Below, one piece after another: positions 46,045-57,307 of a DNA stretch of 64,000 nt. Under the pieces are notes generated by a model that was not told the origin of the DNA, made no database searches, and worked only from the letters and a program-made list of their open reading frames with translations. The DNA lies in NCBI GenBank assembly GCA_022747635.1, contig JAKTNV010000026.1:5762007-5826006 (forward strand), read 5' to 3'. Within the stretch, counting starts at the first letter, position 1; every line of letters starts with the position of its first letter. The stretch comes from Hetaerina americana. Its lineage: Eukaryota; Arthropoda; Insecta; Odonata; Calopterygidae. Both the position numbers and the translations under genes were made by a program.

Positions 46045-46310
46045 GTCCCCGCATATCTCAGTGGATATTACTTTTCCGCGATAGCTCAAGTGGTTGGAGT
46101 AACGGCCCGGCAAGTCGAAATATCCGGTGTTCAAGTCCCGATTAAGGAAATACTTTGGCACTTGTGATCTGTTCGATTCCGCTTTTCCCACCTCTCCTGC
46201 GTCCATCCTTTATATGTGTTCCTATCCCTTTTCCTTATAACTATTTCCATGGAATGAGTATTAGTTCGCCATGGGGCGTGATTTCGTGTTTGAATGTTTA
46301 TACGAGCATA
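46045..46310 (+). repeat. SINE family B, copy 3 (most complete)
   Basis: The tRNA-like head has A box TAGCTCAAGTG at 46082-46092 and B box TGTTCAAGTCC at 46128-46138. Its TTTTCC start and GGAAA end can pair as an acceptor stem. The body contains CACTTGTGATCTG, CCCACCTCTCCTGCGTCC, GTTCGCCATGGGGCGTGATT and TTTCGTGTTTGAATGT, followed by a loose alternating TA/CA tail. The promoter boxes indicate RNA polymerase III transcription. Mobilisation must come from a partner LINE that is not identified here. Confidence 0.8.
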
Positions 46311-46920
46311 TATGCACACACCTGTATATATACACAGACGCACACGTTTCTGCGTGTATACACATACAATACATGCATGCATTTCTATTTACTTTCTCCT
46401 TTTGAAACTACGGATGCTTAGTTTTAGAGCTTGTGAACGAAGTCGGTGAAAGGGCTCGCAAGGAGAAGTTACGAAGATGGATAGATCGGTAGGGAGAGAG
46501 AGAGGAAGAGAAAGAATAGGGATATATTTGGGAGGGAGAATTGGGACAGAATCTGAGGTGCTCTCTTTGGTCTCCAGCGACTGAGCAAACGGGTGCGCTG
46601 GTGAATGGTGAATAAGTGGAAGTTATGTGAGGTTTGGAGGAGGTAGCAGTAAATGGGGGATGAAGAGTTACCTGAGGTGGAAATGGATTGGAAGAGAAAA
46701 TTAAAGTAACGTAGAACAAAAGAAAAAAAATGAAGATTTGATGGAAGGAAGTGTGCGTGTTTGGGAATCTGAGACGTTGTGGCTATGTATGGGAGGCAAG
46801 GATGGAGGTGAGGCCTCTGCTGACAGATGAAGATGTGTACACGTGAGGTTTGCTGGCAGCAGGAATGAAAGAAAAAATGACTCAATGAAAATATTTCGGA
46901 TGCTGACTGGAGGAATCCGT
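46311..46920. other. No gene recognised
   Basis: A TG/TA-rich SINE tail region, then a G+A-rich plus strand (46440-46860). The minus-strand frame that runs through it is a composition artefact. Confidence 0.5.
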
Positions 46921-46937
46921 GTGTGTGTGTGCATATG

Positions 46938-47002
<65 letters not shown>

Positions 47003-47016
47003 ATATATATATATAT
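46921..47016. repeat. (GT)n then (TA)n microsatellite
   Basis: A short GT run followed by about 80 bp of nearly pure TA, adjoining a SINE A copy. Confidence 0.95.
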
Positions 47017-47184
47017 AAACCATAAACACAGTAATCAACCCGAAGGTCGGTTTAGTAGGTGATGGTATAGATCACCCAGTACCAAGCCCAAGTAATTCAC
47101 ACATCAGGGTAGGGGGGCCAGTTCCTTTCCCTGTGCCGGTTATGGTTTCCCAGGAAGATCTGGTACCCGAAAAATCACATAGCA
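47017..47184 (-). repeat. SINE family A, copy 1 (5'-truncated)
   Basis: The minus strand matches 57120-57300. It has GCTATGTGATTTTTCGG, CTTCCTGGGAAACCATAACC, GGAAAGGAACTGGCC, CTACCCTGATGTGTGAATTA and GATTACTGTGTTTATGG. The tRNA-like head is missing. TA repeats on both sides (ending 47016, resuming 47187-47203) suggest insertion into a TA microsatellite. Confidence 0.85.
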
Positions 47185-47186
47185 AT

Positions 47187-47203
47187 ATATATATATATAT
47201 ATT
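47187..47203. repeat. (TA)n tract between SINE A and RTE copy C
   Basis: A short TA run, likely the other half of the interrupted microsatellite. Confidence 0.8.
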
Positions 47204-47786
47204 TCGCAGAGGAAATGATCAAAGAGGCATGGGATGAACTCGAGGTAGGAATGAAGGTGGGCGGGGAAGTCGTAAAATCAGTTAGGTTTGCTGATGACCA
47301 AGCTTTAGTTTGTCAGTCAGCCAAGGGGCTGCAAGCATTGCTTAGTGAATTGGAAATTCAGTGCGAAAGGTATGGGATGAGAATCAATATTAATAAAACA
47401 AAGGTTATGCGATTTTCTAGAAAGAAAAAGGCCAAGCTTAACATTAAAATAGGTGGGCAAAAAATAGAGCAGGTAGAACAGTTTACGTGTCTCGGTAGTG
47501 TTTTGGACCAACACGGTCAAATTGGTAGGGACGTGAGGAGAAGAATTGCGCTAGGAAAAGAGCCTTTCACAAGGAGGAGGGAGTTGATGACAGGGACTTT
47601 GATTAAGGATGTTAAGAAAAGACTCGTAAAAACTTTGATATGGAGCGTAGCTATGTACGGTGCGGAAACGTGGTCATTGAAGCAGGAGGATAGACGTAGA
47701 TTGGAGGCTTTTGAAATGTGGGTGTGGAGAAGAATGGAGAAGGTGAAATGGACAGAGAAGAAAACAAATGAGGAAGTACTAGCAAT
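47204..47786 (+). pseudogene. RTE-like LINE reverse transcriptase, copy C (open but truncated at both ends)
   Basis: A plus-strand frame stays open for about 190 homologous codons. It has 'MIKEAWDELEVGMKVGGEVV', FADDQALVCQSAKG (intact FADD active site), 'YGMRININKTKVM', 'WSVAMYGAETWSL' and 'AFEMWVWRRMEKVKWTEKK', stopping at 'EEVLA'. It begins just before the FADD region, so the first catalytic Asp is missing. It ends abruptly where the opposite-strand copy D begins. It is the least damaged RTE-like copy in the window. The codons after about 47786 in the same frame translate the antisense of copy D and are not part of the protein. Confidence 0.85.
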
Positions 47787-49145
47787 TCCATTCGATCCAT
47801 TTCACCCTCTCTATCCTGCTCCACACCCACATTTCAAATAGCCTCCATCTGCGTCTATTCTCCAGCTTCAGTGACCATTTTTCCGCGCCGTGTATCATTA
47901 GGCTCCATGTCAAAGTTTTGACGAGCATTTTCTTAGCATCTTTACTCAGCGTCCCTGTCATCAATTACCTTCTCCTTGTGAAATCCACTTTGCTTAGTGC
48001 AATACTTCTCCTTCCGTCCCTACTACTTTGACCCTTTTGGTCCAAAACACGTCCGAGATACGAAAACTTTTCCAATTATTCTAGTTTTTGCTCTCCTATT
48101 TAATTTTTAATCTTGGTTTTTGTCTTTATGGAAAATGGCATAACCTTTATTTTATTTATATTGATTCCCATCCTATTTCTATCGCACTGAATGTCCAATT
48201 CACTCAGTTCAATTCACTCAGCAATTCTTGCAACCCCTGGCTGACTGGCTAACTACAGCGTGGTTATCAGCAAGCCTAACTAATTTTACAAATTCCCCTC
48301 CGACTTTAATTCCTACCTCCAGTTCTTCCCATGCCTCTTTAATGATTACTCCACATATGTGGTGAACATCACCGGTGGCAATGGACAAATCTTCATTACA
48401 ACTCTTCCTAACACTGCCCATCCGGACTCTCAGTTCCCCAGTCGAACCTGAGCAGTCTAAGACTTGTTCGGGTGTGGATTAGCCTCCTGTCTCTCCTATG
48501 TAACCCTATTTTCTGCAATGCACACATTAGTTTTTCCAAATTCACTCTATTAAACGCTTTTTCGAAATCTACGAAACAGGCAAATATCTCCTGGTTGTAT
48601 TCCTTTATTCCTCTCGATTAATAATCTCATTACTGCAATGACATCACGCGTACCTCTCCCCTTCCTAAACCCAAACTGATCATTCTCTAAGTTATCACTT
48701 GCCTTGCTCTCCATCCTTTTCTTGATGCTCCTGAGAAACACTTTAACTGCGTGGGATATCAAACTTATCGTCCTGTAGTCCTCACATGATGTAGCCTTTA
48801 CCTGTTTCGGAGTAGGAACTAATGCTGATGTCACAAAGTATTCCGGCCAGATTCCTTCCTCATTGATACTGTGAATCAGTCCATATAGTTTCTTTCTCAC
48901 TCATTTTCTTGAACATTGTAGTAGTTTTACAGATATGTTGTGTACCCCCAGGGCAATTTGATTTAATCTCCCCTAATGTCCTTTCTATCTCATCTTCCAG
49001 TATGCCTGGACCTAAGCTATCCTCCTCTATGTCATGTTCCTTTTCTATGTCTAACTTGTTGGCCTAATCTATTTATCATACAGTTCTTTTATATATTCCT
49101 TCCATTTCTTTTGGATTTTTTCTGTTTAAAATATTATCTTACCCG
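47787..49145 (-). pseudogene. RTE-like LINE reverse transcriptase, copy D (long but frameshifted)
   Basis: A minus-strand relic of the same family with more of the 5' side: 'LEDEIERTLGEIKSN' near 48990, 'EDYRTISLISHAVK' (the NYRPISL block), 'NDQFGFRKGRGTRDVIAV', a damaged DFEKAF block, a damaged 'LADNHAV' in place of FADDQAL, 'WSLMIHGAEKWSL' and 'FEMWVWSRIERVKW'. Multiple stops and frameshifts make it non-functional. It meets copy C tail to tail at about 47787. Confidence 0.85.
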
Positions 49146-52100
49146 ACTCATTTAGCAGCAAAATAATTCTTCATTTAGATGTGGAACTTCTGATTCGAAA
49201 ATAAAAGTATAATAAATATTATACACCAAACCGATTACTATAGTTGGTAGCTCGCTTGTCTAGGTTAAACTTTTGCTTCTCTGCCACTAATCTCAAATAA
49301 CCTAATATTTTTACTATATATTGAGCAAATTGGACCATTATTTGAATTTAAAATCTTGGAATACTGACATTGGAACAAATTCTAAGATCGAATTTGATCC
49401 CCCTACATTGGGAAATTCTGTCAAAATTTAACTGGCATGGGTTTCGCGTCGTTAATTAAAATGAATAGGATTAGTTGAATAATTTATGGCTGCTAAATAT
49501 TTTACTTCCTTCGAGTATGAGAATTGAGTAATGAACAAATAATTAATTATCCAGTATCAGGTGTATATCTTGCATGATTTTACTCATGATTTTATAGTGT
49601 GCGAGGAATCAAAACAATCCAAAAATTTTTAATTATTTGGAATCATCGTGACATTTATTGATCCCTAGGATTCTTGTATTCTCTACTATGACCTAAGTAA
49701 GTATTTAAGCATTTGTATGTTAATTTTATAAATCAATGTATTTCTACATGATTTTGTATGTAGGTCACTATGTTTGCATTCTACAATTTTGATTTAACGT
49801 AATATTCACAGCTATATTATAAAATGTTTGGGCAAAATAAATCTTTTCTTGGGAGCCATAAAGATTCACGTCCTATTTCTTTCTGCGCGAGTTCTTTTAT
49901 GAATCTTAAGTTCCGAAATTCATATTTATGTGTCTGAATTTCCTGTAAGTTCCAATTGGATAGCTTCCGCACATTTGCCATGACAAGGAAAAAGGTAGAC
50001 AGCTCTGTTTGAAAGCGACACGAAACTCACATTTTTTCCCTTTTCTTTAGAATTACTATTGTCTTGAATGATAATGATTTATATTTCAAAACTGATAAGG
50101 AAAACATATTCTCCTCTTCCGTTCGCCTTGTGCTATGTGCGTGTGAGTACGATAAATCGACAGCCCGACACATCTCACGCATTCGTGTACCTCGACGGTG
50201 AATAGCTCTGGGGTGGGAAGCTTTCATGTGCGCGAAAAGGAAAAAAGGAAACAAAAAGAAAAGACTGGGACCTCGAGGTGCACGCGAGATTCGTGGGTGT
50301 AGGGTTCATCGCGGGGAGTAAAGTAAGTGAGGCAAAACCGTCAGGAAGACAAAACGGCTGTTTGAGGGGTTGCGAGAAGAGGAACAGAGCCGAGGTTGCC
50401 CGTTGTGGTGAAATTAAAAAGAATGTGGAAAAGCAGTTGGCAGGATGGTGGTAGGGGTTGCAAGGTGTGCGAATCAACGGTTAACTCGACGGCGGCGAGG
50501 AACGTAGAAAGAGATAAGGAAGGCGGGAGGCGTGGGTGGAGTGGGGATTTTTAAGGCTGACGCCATAGTCTTCTCGAGGAGGTCGAGCAAAGGCTGAGGG
50601 GGAGATAGAGAGAGAGAGAAAGAGGGGGAAGGAAGCGAGGCCGAAAAGAAGTAATTAAAAGCACGGAACAATGGCTGGATTCACGCCTCTTCCCTCTCTC
50701 TCTGTCCCCCTATCATATTCCTCTTGCGGAGGGATGTGGTAGTGGAAGGAAGGGGTGGAGGATGATGGAGGAGGGGTGGTTGCTAGCGGAGGGAGATTGC
50801 AGACGGTTGCACGTATGCGAAATGGGAGAAGTCGTGGTGCTGAGCGGAAAGGCGCTTTGGTTCTGGGATGCGGGCGGGAGTCATCAAAGATGCTGCGGTA
50901 GTCGGAAGGATGGATAGCGAAAGCGGGTGGGACGGTGAGGGAAAGAGAATGAAGGAACGCGAGCAATCCGCAGGCTTCCAGCGAAAAGGCGAATTGAAGG
51001 AATGGTAGGACGGCCATTTTCCCGCAGCAACGTTGTGCTTGGATCGCATCTGAATTTCACCCATTTAAAATTTCATTTAAGCTCCGATAAAGAGAATATT
51101 TTTCACTTCCTAATACGTAGGCGTATTTTAATTATTGGCGTATATAAGTGAGCGGAGAATTGATTAGAAAAATAGATGCCTCTTTAATTTCGTGATAAAG
51201 TGTAAAGTACGCAGAAATACTCTGCATACCATGTTGCAATACTAGCATTGTGATTTTCACTACATAGGTATTAAAAGTTATAATCCTTAGCGTTAGTATA
51301 ATAATGTGTAAGTAGGGCGTTTTTCATCTCGCCAGACCACACTTTTAGCAAATTAAATGTGCACAGGTAATACATTTTTTTCTCATCACCCTATGGCATT
51401 CAGGTAGGGACTTCAGACTTTAATTATGCATGTTTTACTAAATTTTTTCGTTGTTTACTGTTCGGATTTCTAAGAATAAGTTCTCTCACGCTTCATCCTT
51501 ATCCTTCCAAATATTTTCCCAATATTTTACCATTGCTTATTCTCCTCCCGAAGCCTCTCATGAAACCCTAGAATAAACTTCCTCAACATTTATTTTTACA
51601 TCTAGCATGTTTTCAATATATAGACTTGTTTGTCCAGTCTGAGCGATGACCTGTGAATTAATGCGTTTGGATAAAATGGGCCTCTTAACTCTTAGTTGAA
51701 ATTTTACGGAACCCGGCATTTGGGATCTTTTAAATGTGAACTATTCTTGTGATACAAATCCTCCATGTTTGACCAAAAATGCAATAGGTATATTGCGAAG
51801 GGCGAATGAAGCCTAGGAAAACCAAGAAAATTCTCCTTGTTCCTTAGATCGTGAAGAATGAATCATTTTCAGTCATTCAATCAAATACAGCATCAATACA
51901 ATGCTGAACAGCACATTGCATAACAGTATACTGCTGAAAAAACAAACTCACTCATGGTACGAAAACAAATTAAAAGGGATATTTAATGTTCTCATTCGCA
52001 AGTATGATCTGCATAAGCTACCAAAAAATAAGGTGTTTTAAGATTTTATGCATTTTTTCAGAATTGTGAAAACATCCTTGATATATGCTTTATACAAAAT

Positions 52101-52604
52101 ATAAGTTTTTACCGAAGTGGAAGGCACGTATTTTTCTTACATCAATGCAATAGATGTTGATGAATTATAAGTGGACACAATCATATGTCTCTGGCAATGT
52201 CAATGAAAGAAAATGACTTCTTAAATTATATCTTGCTGTACTAAATAGCGTATGCTTCCTCATTTTCGCCTGCGTGTTTAATATGAATTTGTTAACGTGC
52301 TAGGAGAAATATTCATGCATACAAGAAACTTATGCATAATTTATCCTTGCCTGCGGTATTTTTCTCATTTCTAGTAAACATAAATGTGATCAGTTGATGA
52401 TTAGCTACAGACTGTTTACCACTGTAAAACCCCAGTTTCCTATTGCAGAAAAGTTGAGAGGAGTTACAAGTAAGCTTAAATTAATTTTCAATCAATTTAC
52501 GAATGATTTTTGCAGTTTGAAATACTAGTATTTGCGGGGACACCAGCTAGTGTCTCCTCCAAGTAACCTTCGTGGCTGTATCCAGATATCCTTTGAGTTG
52601 GAAA
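49146..52604. other. No gene recognised; purine-rich at 50190-51020
   Basis: AT-rich apart from a G+A-rich plus-strand tract at 50190-51020. Minus-strand frames in that tract (to 120 codons) are Ser/Pro/Leu-rich and overlap in several frames. No repeat shared with other parts was recognised. Confidence 0.5.
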
Positions 52605-52773
52605 GGAAATGAAATTATTGACTTCGTAATTATACACACTTTATTTCAAAACACGACCCAGGTTTCGATGTCGAACGTCATCATCGAGCTTGATCAAGCA
52701 ACGTCGAAACCTGATTTGTGTTTTTAAATAAAAGTGTGTAGAATCACAAAGTCAATAATTTCATTTCATTTCA
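52605..52773. mobile_element. Long imperfect palindrome (fold-back element, about 168 bp)
   Basis: Two arms of about 67 nt pair at roughly six of every seven positions. Left arm 52606-52671 reads GAAATGAAATTATTGACTTC, then TACACACTTTATTT, AAAACAC and CAGGTTTCGATGT. The reverse complement of 52705-52772 gives GAAATGAAATTATTGACTTT, TACACACTTTTATTT, AAAACAC and CAGGTTTCGACGT. The 33-nt loop contains the perfect palindrome GCTTGATCAAGC (52688-52699). The middle, read on the minus strand, has GATGATGACG followed by CATCGAAAC, which loosely recalls hammerhead-ribozyme core strings. It has no coding capacity. It is likely a non-autonomous element or terminal-repeat remnant; its class is not established. 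Confidence 0.7.
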
Positions 52774-55700
52774 ATATGTTATGCAAATTCCATAAAGTTA
52801 AGCCGGAGACAACAAATTCTTTGGGTTTCTTGAAATGTTTTCTGTAAAACCTTCATTCCAAATTTCTCTTTAGAGAAAGTGAGAAAATTAGAGAAATCAC
52901 CGCGGTTTTTGTAAAAACGTGCAAACAAGAAAAGGGAAGATGCTATTTCAAACCCACAAAAGTCGAATATCATTAATATAAGTTTTGAAACTATCCTGTA
53001 ATCCTTGCGTAAAAATTTCCCTTAAAAAGCTGGAAAACAAAAGGAGGTTTGTGGCCTACACCATGAAGTTTCTTGTATTTTGTGTTTTAATCAAATTATG
53101 AGCATAATGTTAATATTTCGGTTTAAATCTTAAAAAATAAAAAAATCTTTAAATCTTTAAAATTCCATTTTTTGTTCCCTACCTAATTTCGGCATCATCT
53201 TAATTTCTGCCAAGTTCATTTCTGATGTCTTCTTTTTTATTCTGCAATCAACCGTCTAAGTTTTCCATAGGAGGGAGACACGTGATATACTTGTCATGAA
53301 TTCTAATAATATTTACTCAATTGACGGCTGGGGTGATTTTCTCTTGTAAGTTTCTGTCCATATTCATTATAAAACATTTTTCGAGCTTGAGCTCGCGATC
53401 GCACGCACGATCTTAGGGTCATGCGGAGAATCCAAGGAGTAAACCATCAGTCTTCATCTCTGTTATTATGGAAAAGTTCCGCCATATCACACCCGAATCT
53501 GTGATTTATATTTATTCTGATTATTAGCATTATCCCAAAAAAATTAGGATTTAGCGATCAACGTACATCCATTTTCGTCGGAGATACGGCTAGAGGAATT
53601 CTGAAATTTCGACGTTACAGTCATGAAAACGTTTTCTTAACGACGAGAAAATTCCGTGTCATGGGATAAGAGTGTTTTTGTATTTTGCGTAGTAAGCCAC
53701 GGGCTCGGCGTCTTCTTTAGTTAGTTGAAAGTGGTTGGGAGTCTACGTGATAAATGAGGATATGACAGCTCGCTTTCCACCTCCAGTGTTAAGTACGAAG
53801 AAGGGGTGCCTTCATTCTTTCCCTTTCCGCTGAAGGATACATATTATGCAATTATTTGGCTCAACACATTAATTGTGATCTGCACGTCCAGACATATTTC
53901 ATTGTCATAATTATGACATTAAAGGGAGTAATTTTACAAAGTGTGGTGAGAAGGGAAAACCTGAACTTGAAAAAGGTCCATGCATTGTGTACATTTATAT
54001 GCTCCTTTTAAATGACAAATCTTTTTGGAAAGGAAATATTTTCAGGAATTTTCTCACGCTAGCTAATTTAGTTATGTTTTATGAGTACGCGTTTTGGTAG
54101 TAAGAGAGATGGTATGATAATAACCGACTTCAATTTGATTTTAGTTTAAGTCAAAGTCTATAGTCACGGGCTAGCAATGGAGATTTTTTTAAGAATCTCT
54201 CTTTTAGCCAGGATTAGAGTTTTCTGCGTGGCAAACGATTATTCTCCTAGTAATAAGCCCATATTATCACGATCGTCTTTTTTATATATAATTCGTCAAG
54301 TTTTTAACAATATCCTTAGAGCCAAAACTCAGCGTTAACGCTTAATTTTATGATTCGCACCGGCCACACCCTTGTTTGCATACAGTCTAGCTTTTCCGTA
54401 TTTGTTGATGTCTAGCAAACTTCCGCAGGCATCCTCTCACCTCCGCAAGGCCGAACGACCGTTCACCTGCAGATGACGCTAAGGCCGATGCTCCCTGCTC
54501 CCCAAAGATTGCAACAATCAATGGTCGTCCGGGAAGCTTTCTGCCAATAAAGCATCGCGGAACAGCGAACGACGCCCTCGAGTGAATTGGAAATTGCGAG
54601 AGCATTACTGTAACCGACAGCGCTCTCGGTGCCCTCTCGCCTCGAGGAAACAGGGGAAACCGGCGGCCGCGAATTCTGATTCCTGCATAATGTGCGACTT
54701 TTTTAATCTCCGCAGAATGTCAACCTCCTCAGAAAAAAATAAGTCCGCTCCACACGCACACGCATATAAACATGCGTTTCCACTCTTATTTTTATTGGCC
54801 ATTCAATGCAAGGGGCAGGGAGCTCCCACTGACTGCCACGAGCATGTTACGAACCCTGGAATTCCTACTTGAGGTTATAAAATAAATGCCAGGATTTTAC
54901 GTTGGCATGAGGAGGACACAGTGGAAGGGGTGAGGGGGAGAGGAGTCCATGACGGGAATACAATGAAGGGTGGGAGGTCAGAGGTGCGTTTGGGTAGGAA
55001 GCGAATAGGGATGAGAGGAGCGAGGGAGAATGAGGAGGGAGGGAGTGGAAGGGAGGGAAGAGGGGACCAGGGAGAGCCGTGTGTGCGGCTTAGGTATTCT
55101 CCGGGTGGCGACGAGGTGCACGGGTGAGGGATGTGGTGGTATGGAGGAAGAGCAGCGGAAGGAGGTGGCGAAGAGAGGACGGGAGAGGAGACGGGGTGGA
55201 GTGTAATGGGCAGCACGTCGGGCATCCCGGCGTAGGACCTTGCCATTAATGTTATTTTTTTATCCTCTCCTCCCCCGCCACGTTCTACTTACGGGAGAAC
55301 GGGCGGCGTGCACGTGGAATTTGAGAAGAAAATAATAGGCGGGCTTGCAAAAGTGATAAAAAGGTGAAAGTGAGAGACGGAGGAGGTTTCGTCGAAAGGG
55401 GTGGGATAGGAGCGAGAGTTAGCGAGAGTGAGTGAGTGAGTGAGTGAGTGAGTGAAAGAGAGAGAGAAAGAAGTGGAGAGAAAAGGAGCTATGAGAGGAA
55501 GGTAAAAAGGGATAAAAAGCGGCGGGAGAAGATTGGTGCAAATGCGGGTCGGCAGGCGCGAGGGCTTAAAGAAATGATAACGGGTCAGTTGGGTTGGCGA
55601 GGTTCGGCGTGAGGGTGGAAGAGGGGTGAAAGGCAGGAAGACGGGCGGAAGGAGGACGAGGTAAGATAGTGAGGGATAGAGAGCATTACGTATTCATTCA

Positions 55701-56682
55701 TTCATCTGGGCCTGTATATTAGACGCGTTCCTTGCCCTCCGGTTACAGAGTAGGGGAGCGAAATCAAATAGTGTTTCGGTGCAAAGGTTACCAGCCAATC
55801 TCCCAGCTGAGAATTTCCGTGGTGGATAACACGCGCGCGCTCACACACACGCAGCGGAGCATTGGTGTTGGATGAGGCTTTGAAACGATAGAGTTGGTGT
55901 CCGAGATGTTCTTAGAGAAATTCGCCTACGGTCTGATCTCGCGTGATGAAACTTGTGGGGTATGTGAAGAATATTATATTAAAAAGAATGTCTCTTACTT
56001 GAAATTAAGCTCGGGTAGGGAACAATTCTCTCTCTAAATCACGTAAATGAAGGGAATAGTCTCATTTCAGTCGTTTAAAAACAATCTAATTCTCGTTTCG
56101 GTTTATTAGTTTACTATTAAAATGTTAACTGATTAAAATCATTTGACATATGTGAGAACTTAGGAAATTATTTGAAGCAAAATAATATTATAATTCGAGT
56201 TTGTGAAGGAAACATCTGCACTGGCATTTGGTGCTGGCCAGTTGGATGCTTTTTGTATTGGCTAACTAGGTTAGATTGAATAATATTGTAAAGAATCTCA
56301 ATCCTTGTGCATAACACATAGAATAAACTGGAATATTTTAGTGTTTCCAGTTTTTTAGCAATGGTGTGAACTGCTTTTTTTCAATTTCGTTCTTTTGATA
56401 TATGATTCAAGTTTTGGGGTAGGGAGAACCTATTCGGATAATCACTTTAACTCGCTGGCTATGAGAACACTATTAGTTTAGAGTGCAGTTCGTTTCGTTC
56501 TTCCGTTTGTCCAAGGATGTGCCCAATTTCTCAGGCTGATAATAATATACAGAATCTTCTACTCAATAATATTACCAAGAATTTGTCATAACTGAAAATG
56601 TTAACATGCCATTAGACAATTATGAAAATTCACCGCCAAGCAATTTTATTAAACCTAAAACCGGCCACATTGATTTCGTCGA
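52774..56682. other. No gene recognised; CpG-rich at 54400-54700, purine-rich at 54900-55700
   Basis: AT-rich to 54360. A GC- and CpG-rich patch follows at 54400-54700 (includes GGCGGCCGCGAATTC), then a G+A-rich plus strand to about 55700, then AT-rich. Overlapping short frames on both strands have no domains. Confidence 0.5.
55427..55470. repeat. (GAGT)n / (GA)n microsatellite
   Basis: About seven GAGT units followed by GA repeats inside the purine-rich tract. Confidence 0.9.
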
Positions 56683-56930
56683 AGGTTTGTTTGATAGTTG
56701 AGGGTAGAGCTCATCTAATATGAAGCCTAACGGCTAGTGAAGTCCACGTATGATGGCAGGGGAGACCCGTTCCTTTTTCTGTGTTGCCTTTAGTTTCCCA
56801 GGAAGATCGGGTAACCGAAAAATCAGACATTGTTTGAAGATGAAGGTGCCACCCAGAATCATAACCCGACCCTTCGATCAGTAGCCCAGAGCTGTAAACT
56901 CAGTGCTCAAATTTATGAATATAATGGATC
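56683..56930 (-). repeat. SINE family A, copy 2 (old, near full length)
   Basis: A diverged minus-strand copy. 56755-56827 preserves CCTGGGAAACT, GGTTACC and CGAAAAATCAG style matches in antisense (plus strand TTTCCCAGGAAGATCGGG). The 3' part at 56683-56750 and a decayed tRNA-like head near 56865-56920 follow the order of the copy at 57018-57307. Many substitutions show it is older than its neighbour. It lies head to head with that copy, about 90 bp away. Confidence 0.65.
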
Positions 56931-57017
56931 ATTTAAGGTGAGTTAACCCTGGGATTGACAAGAACCAACTTTTAAGCTTTAAGAATTTAACAGAAATAAT
57001 TATCGGTATACTCGTAT

Positions 57018-57307
57018 GCGTAGGTCGCGGTAGTCCAGGGGGTAGAGCGTTGGACAACTGACCAGAGAGTCCCGGGTTCGATTCCCGGGCAAGGCACTCT
57101 GGGCACCTGCAGCTCCACCCAAGCTATGTGATTTTTCGGGCACCAGGTCTTCCTGGGAAACCATAACCGGCTCAGGGAAAGGAACTGGCCCCCCTACCCT
57201 AATGTGTGAATTTCACACGCCGTCGGGCTTAGTACTGGGTGAACTCTACCGTCACCTACCAAACCCACCCGCGGGTTGATTACTGTGTTTATGGTTTTTA
57301 TTATGGT
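57018..57307 (+). mobile_element. SINE family A, copy 3: complete tRNA-derived SINE with 11-bp target duplication
   Basis: TATACTCGTAT occurs exactly at 57007-57017 and 57308-57318 and bounds a 290-bp unit. The head is tRNA-like: A box TAGTCCAGGGG (57031-57041) and B box GGTTCGATTCC (57075-57085) fit the polymerase III consensus, and CCCGGG arms form a perfect T-stem. A body of about 200 bp follows (GCTATGTGATTTTTCGGGCA, CTTCCTGGGAAACCATAACC, GGAAAGGAACTGGCCCCC) and a T/TA-rich 3' end. Two other copies are present. The intact boxes, exact duplication and lack of decay indicate recent retroposition. It is not a tRNA gene: the fold beyond the T-arm is poor and the unit is repeated with a non-tRNA body. 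Confidence 0.9.

Noticed and set aside
45631..47038. Long frames with Ile-Tyr repeats
   Set aside because: They read through TA microsatellites, which lack stop codons in these frames.
47204..49145. Twin-primed LINE insertion
   Set aside because: The two opposed pieces cover the same protein region, whereas twin priming inverts a different, non-overlapping 5' piece.
57023..57095. tRNA gene
   Set aside because: The A and B boxes are good, but the unit has a 200-bp non-tRNA body, a target duplication and other copies, so it is a SINE head.
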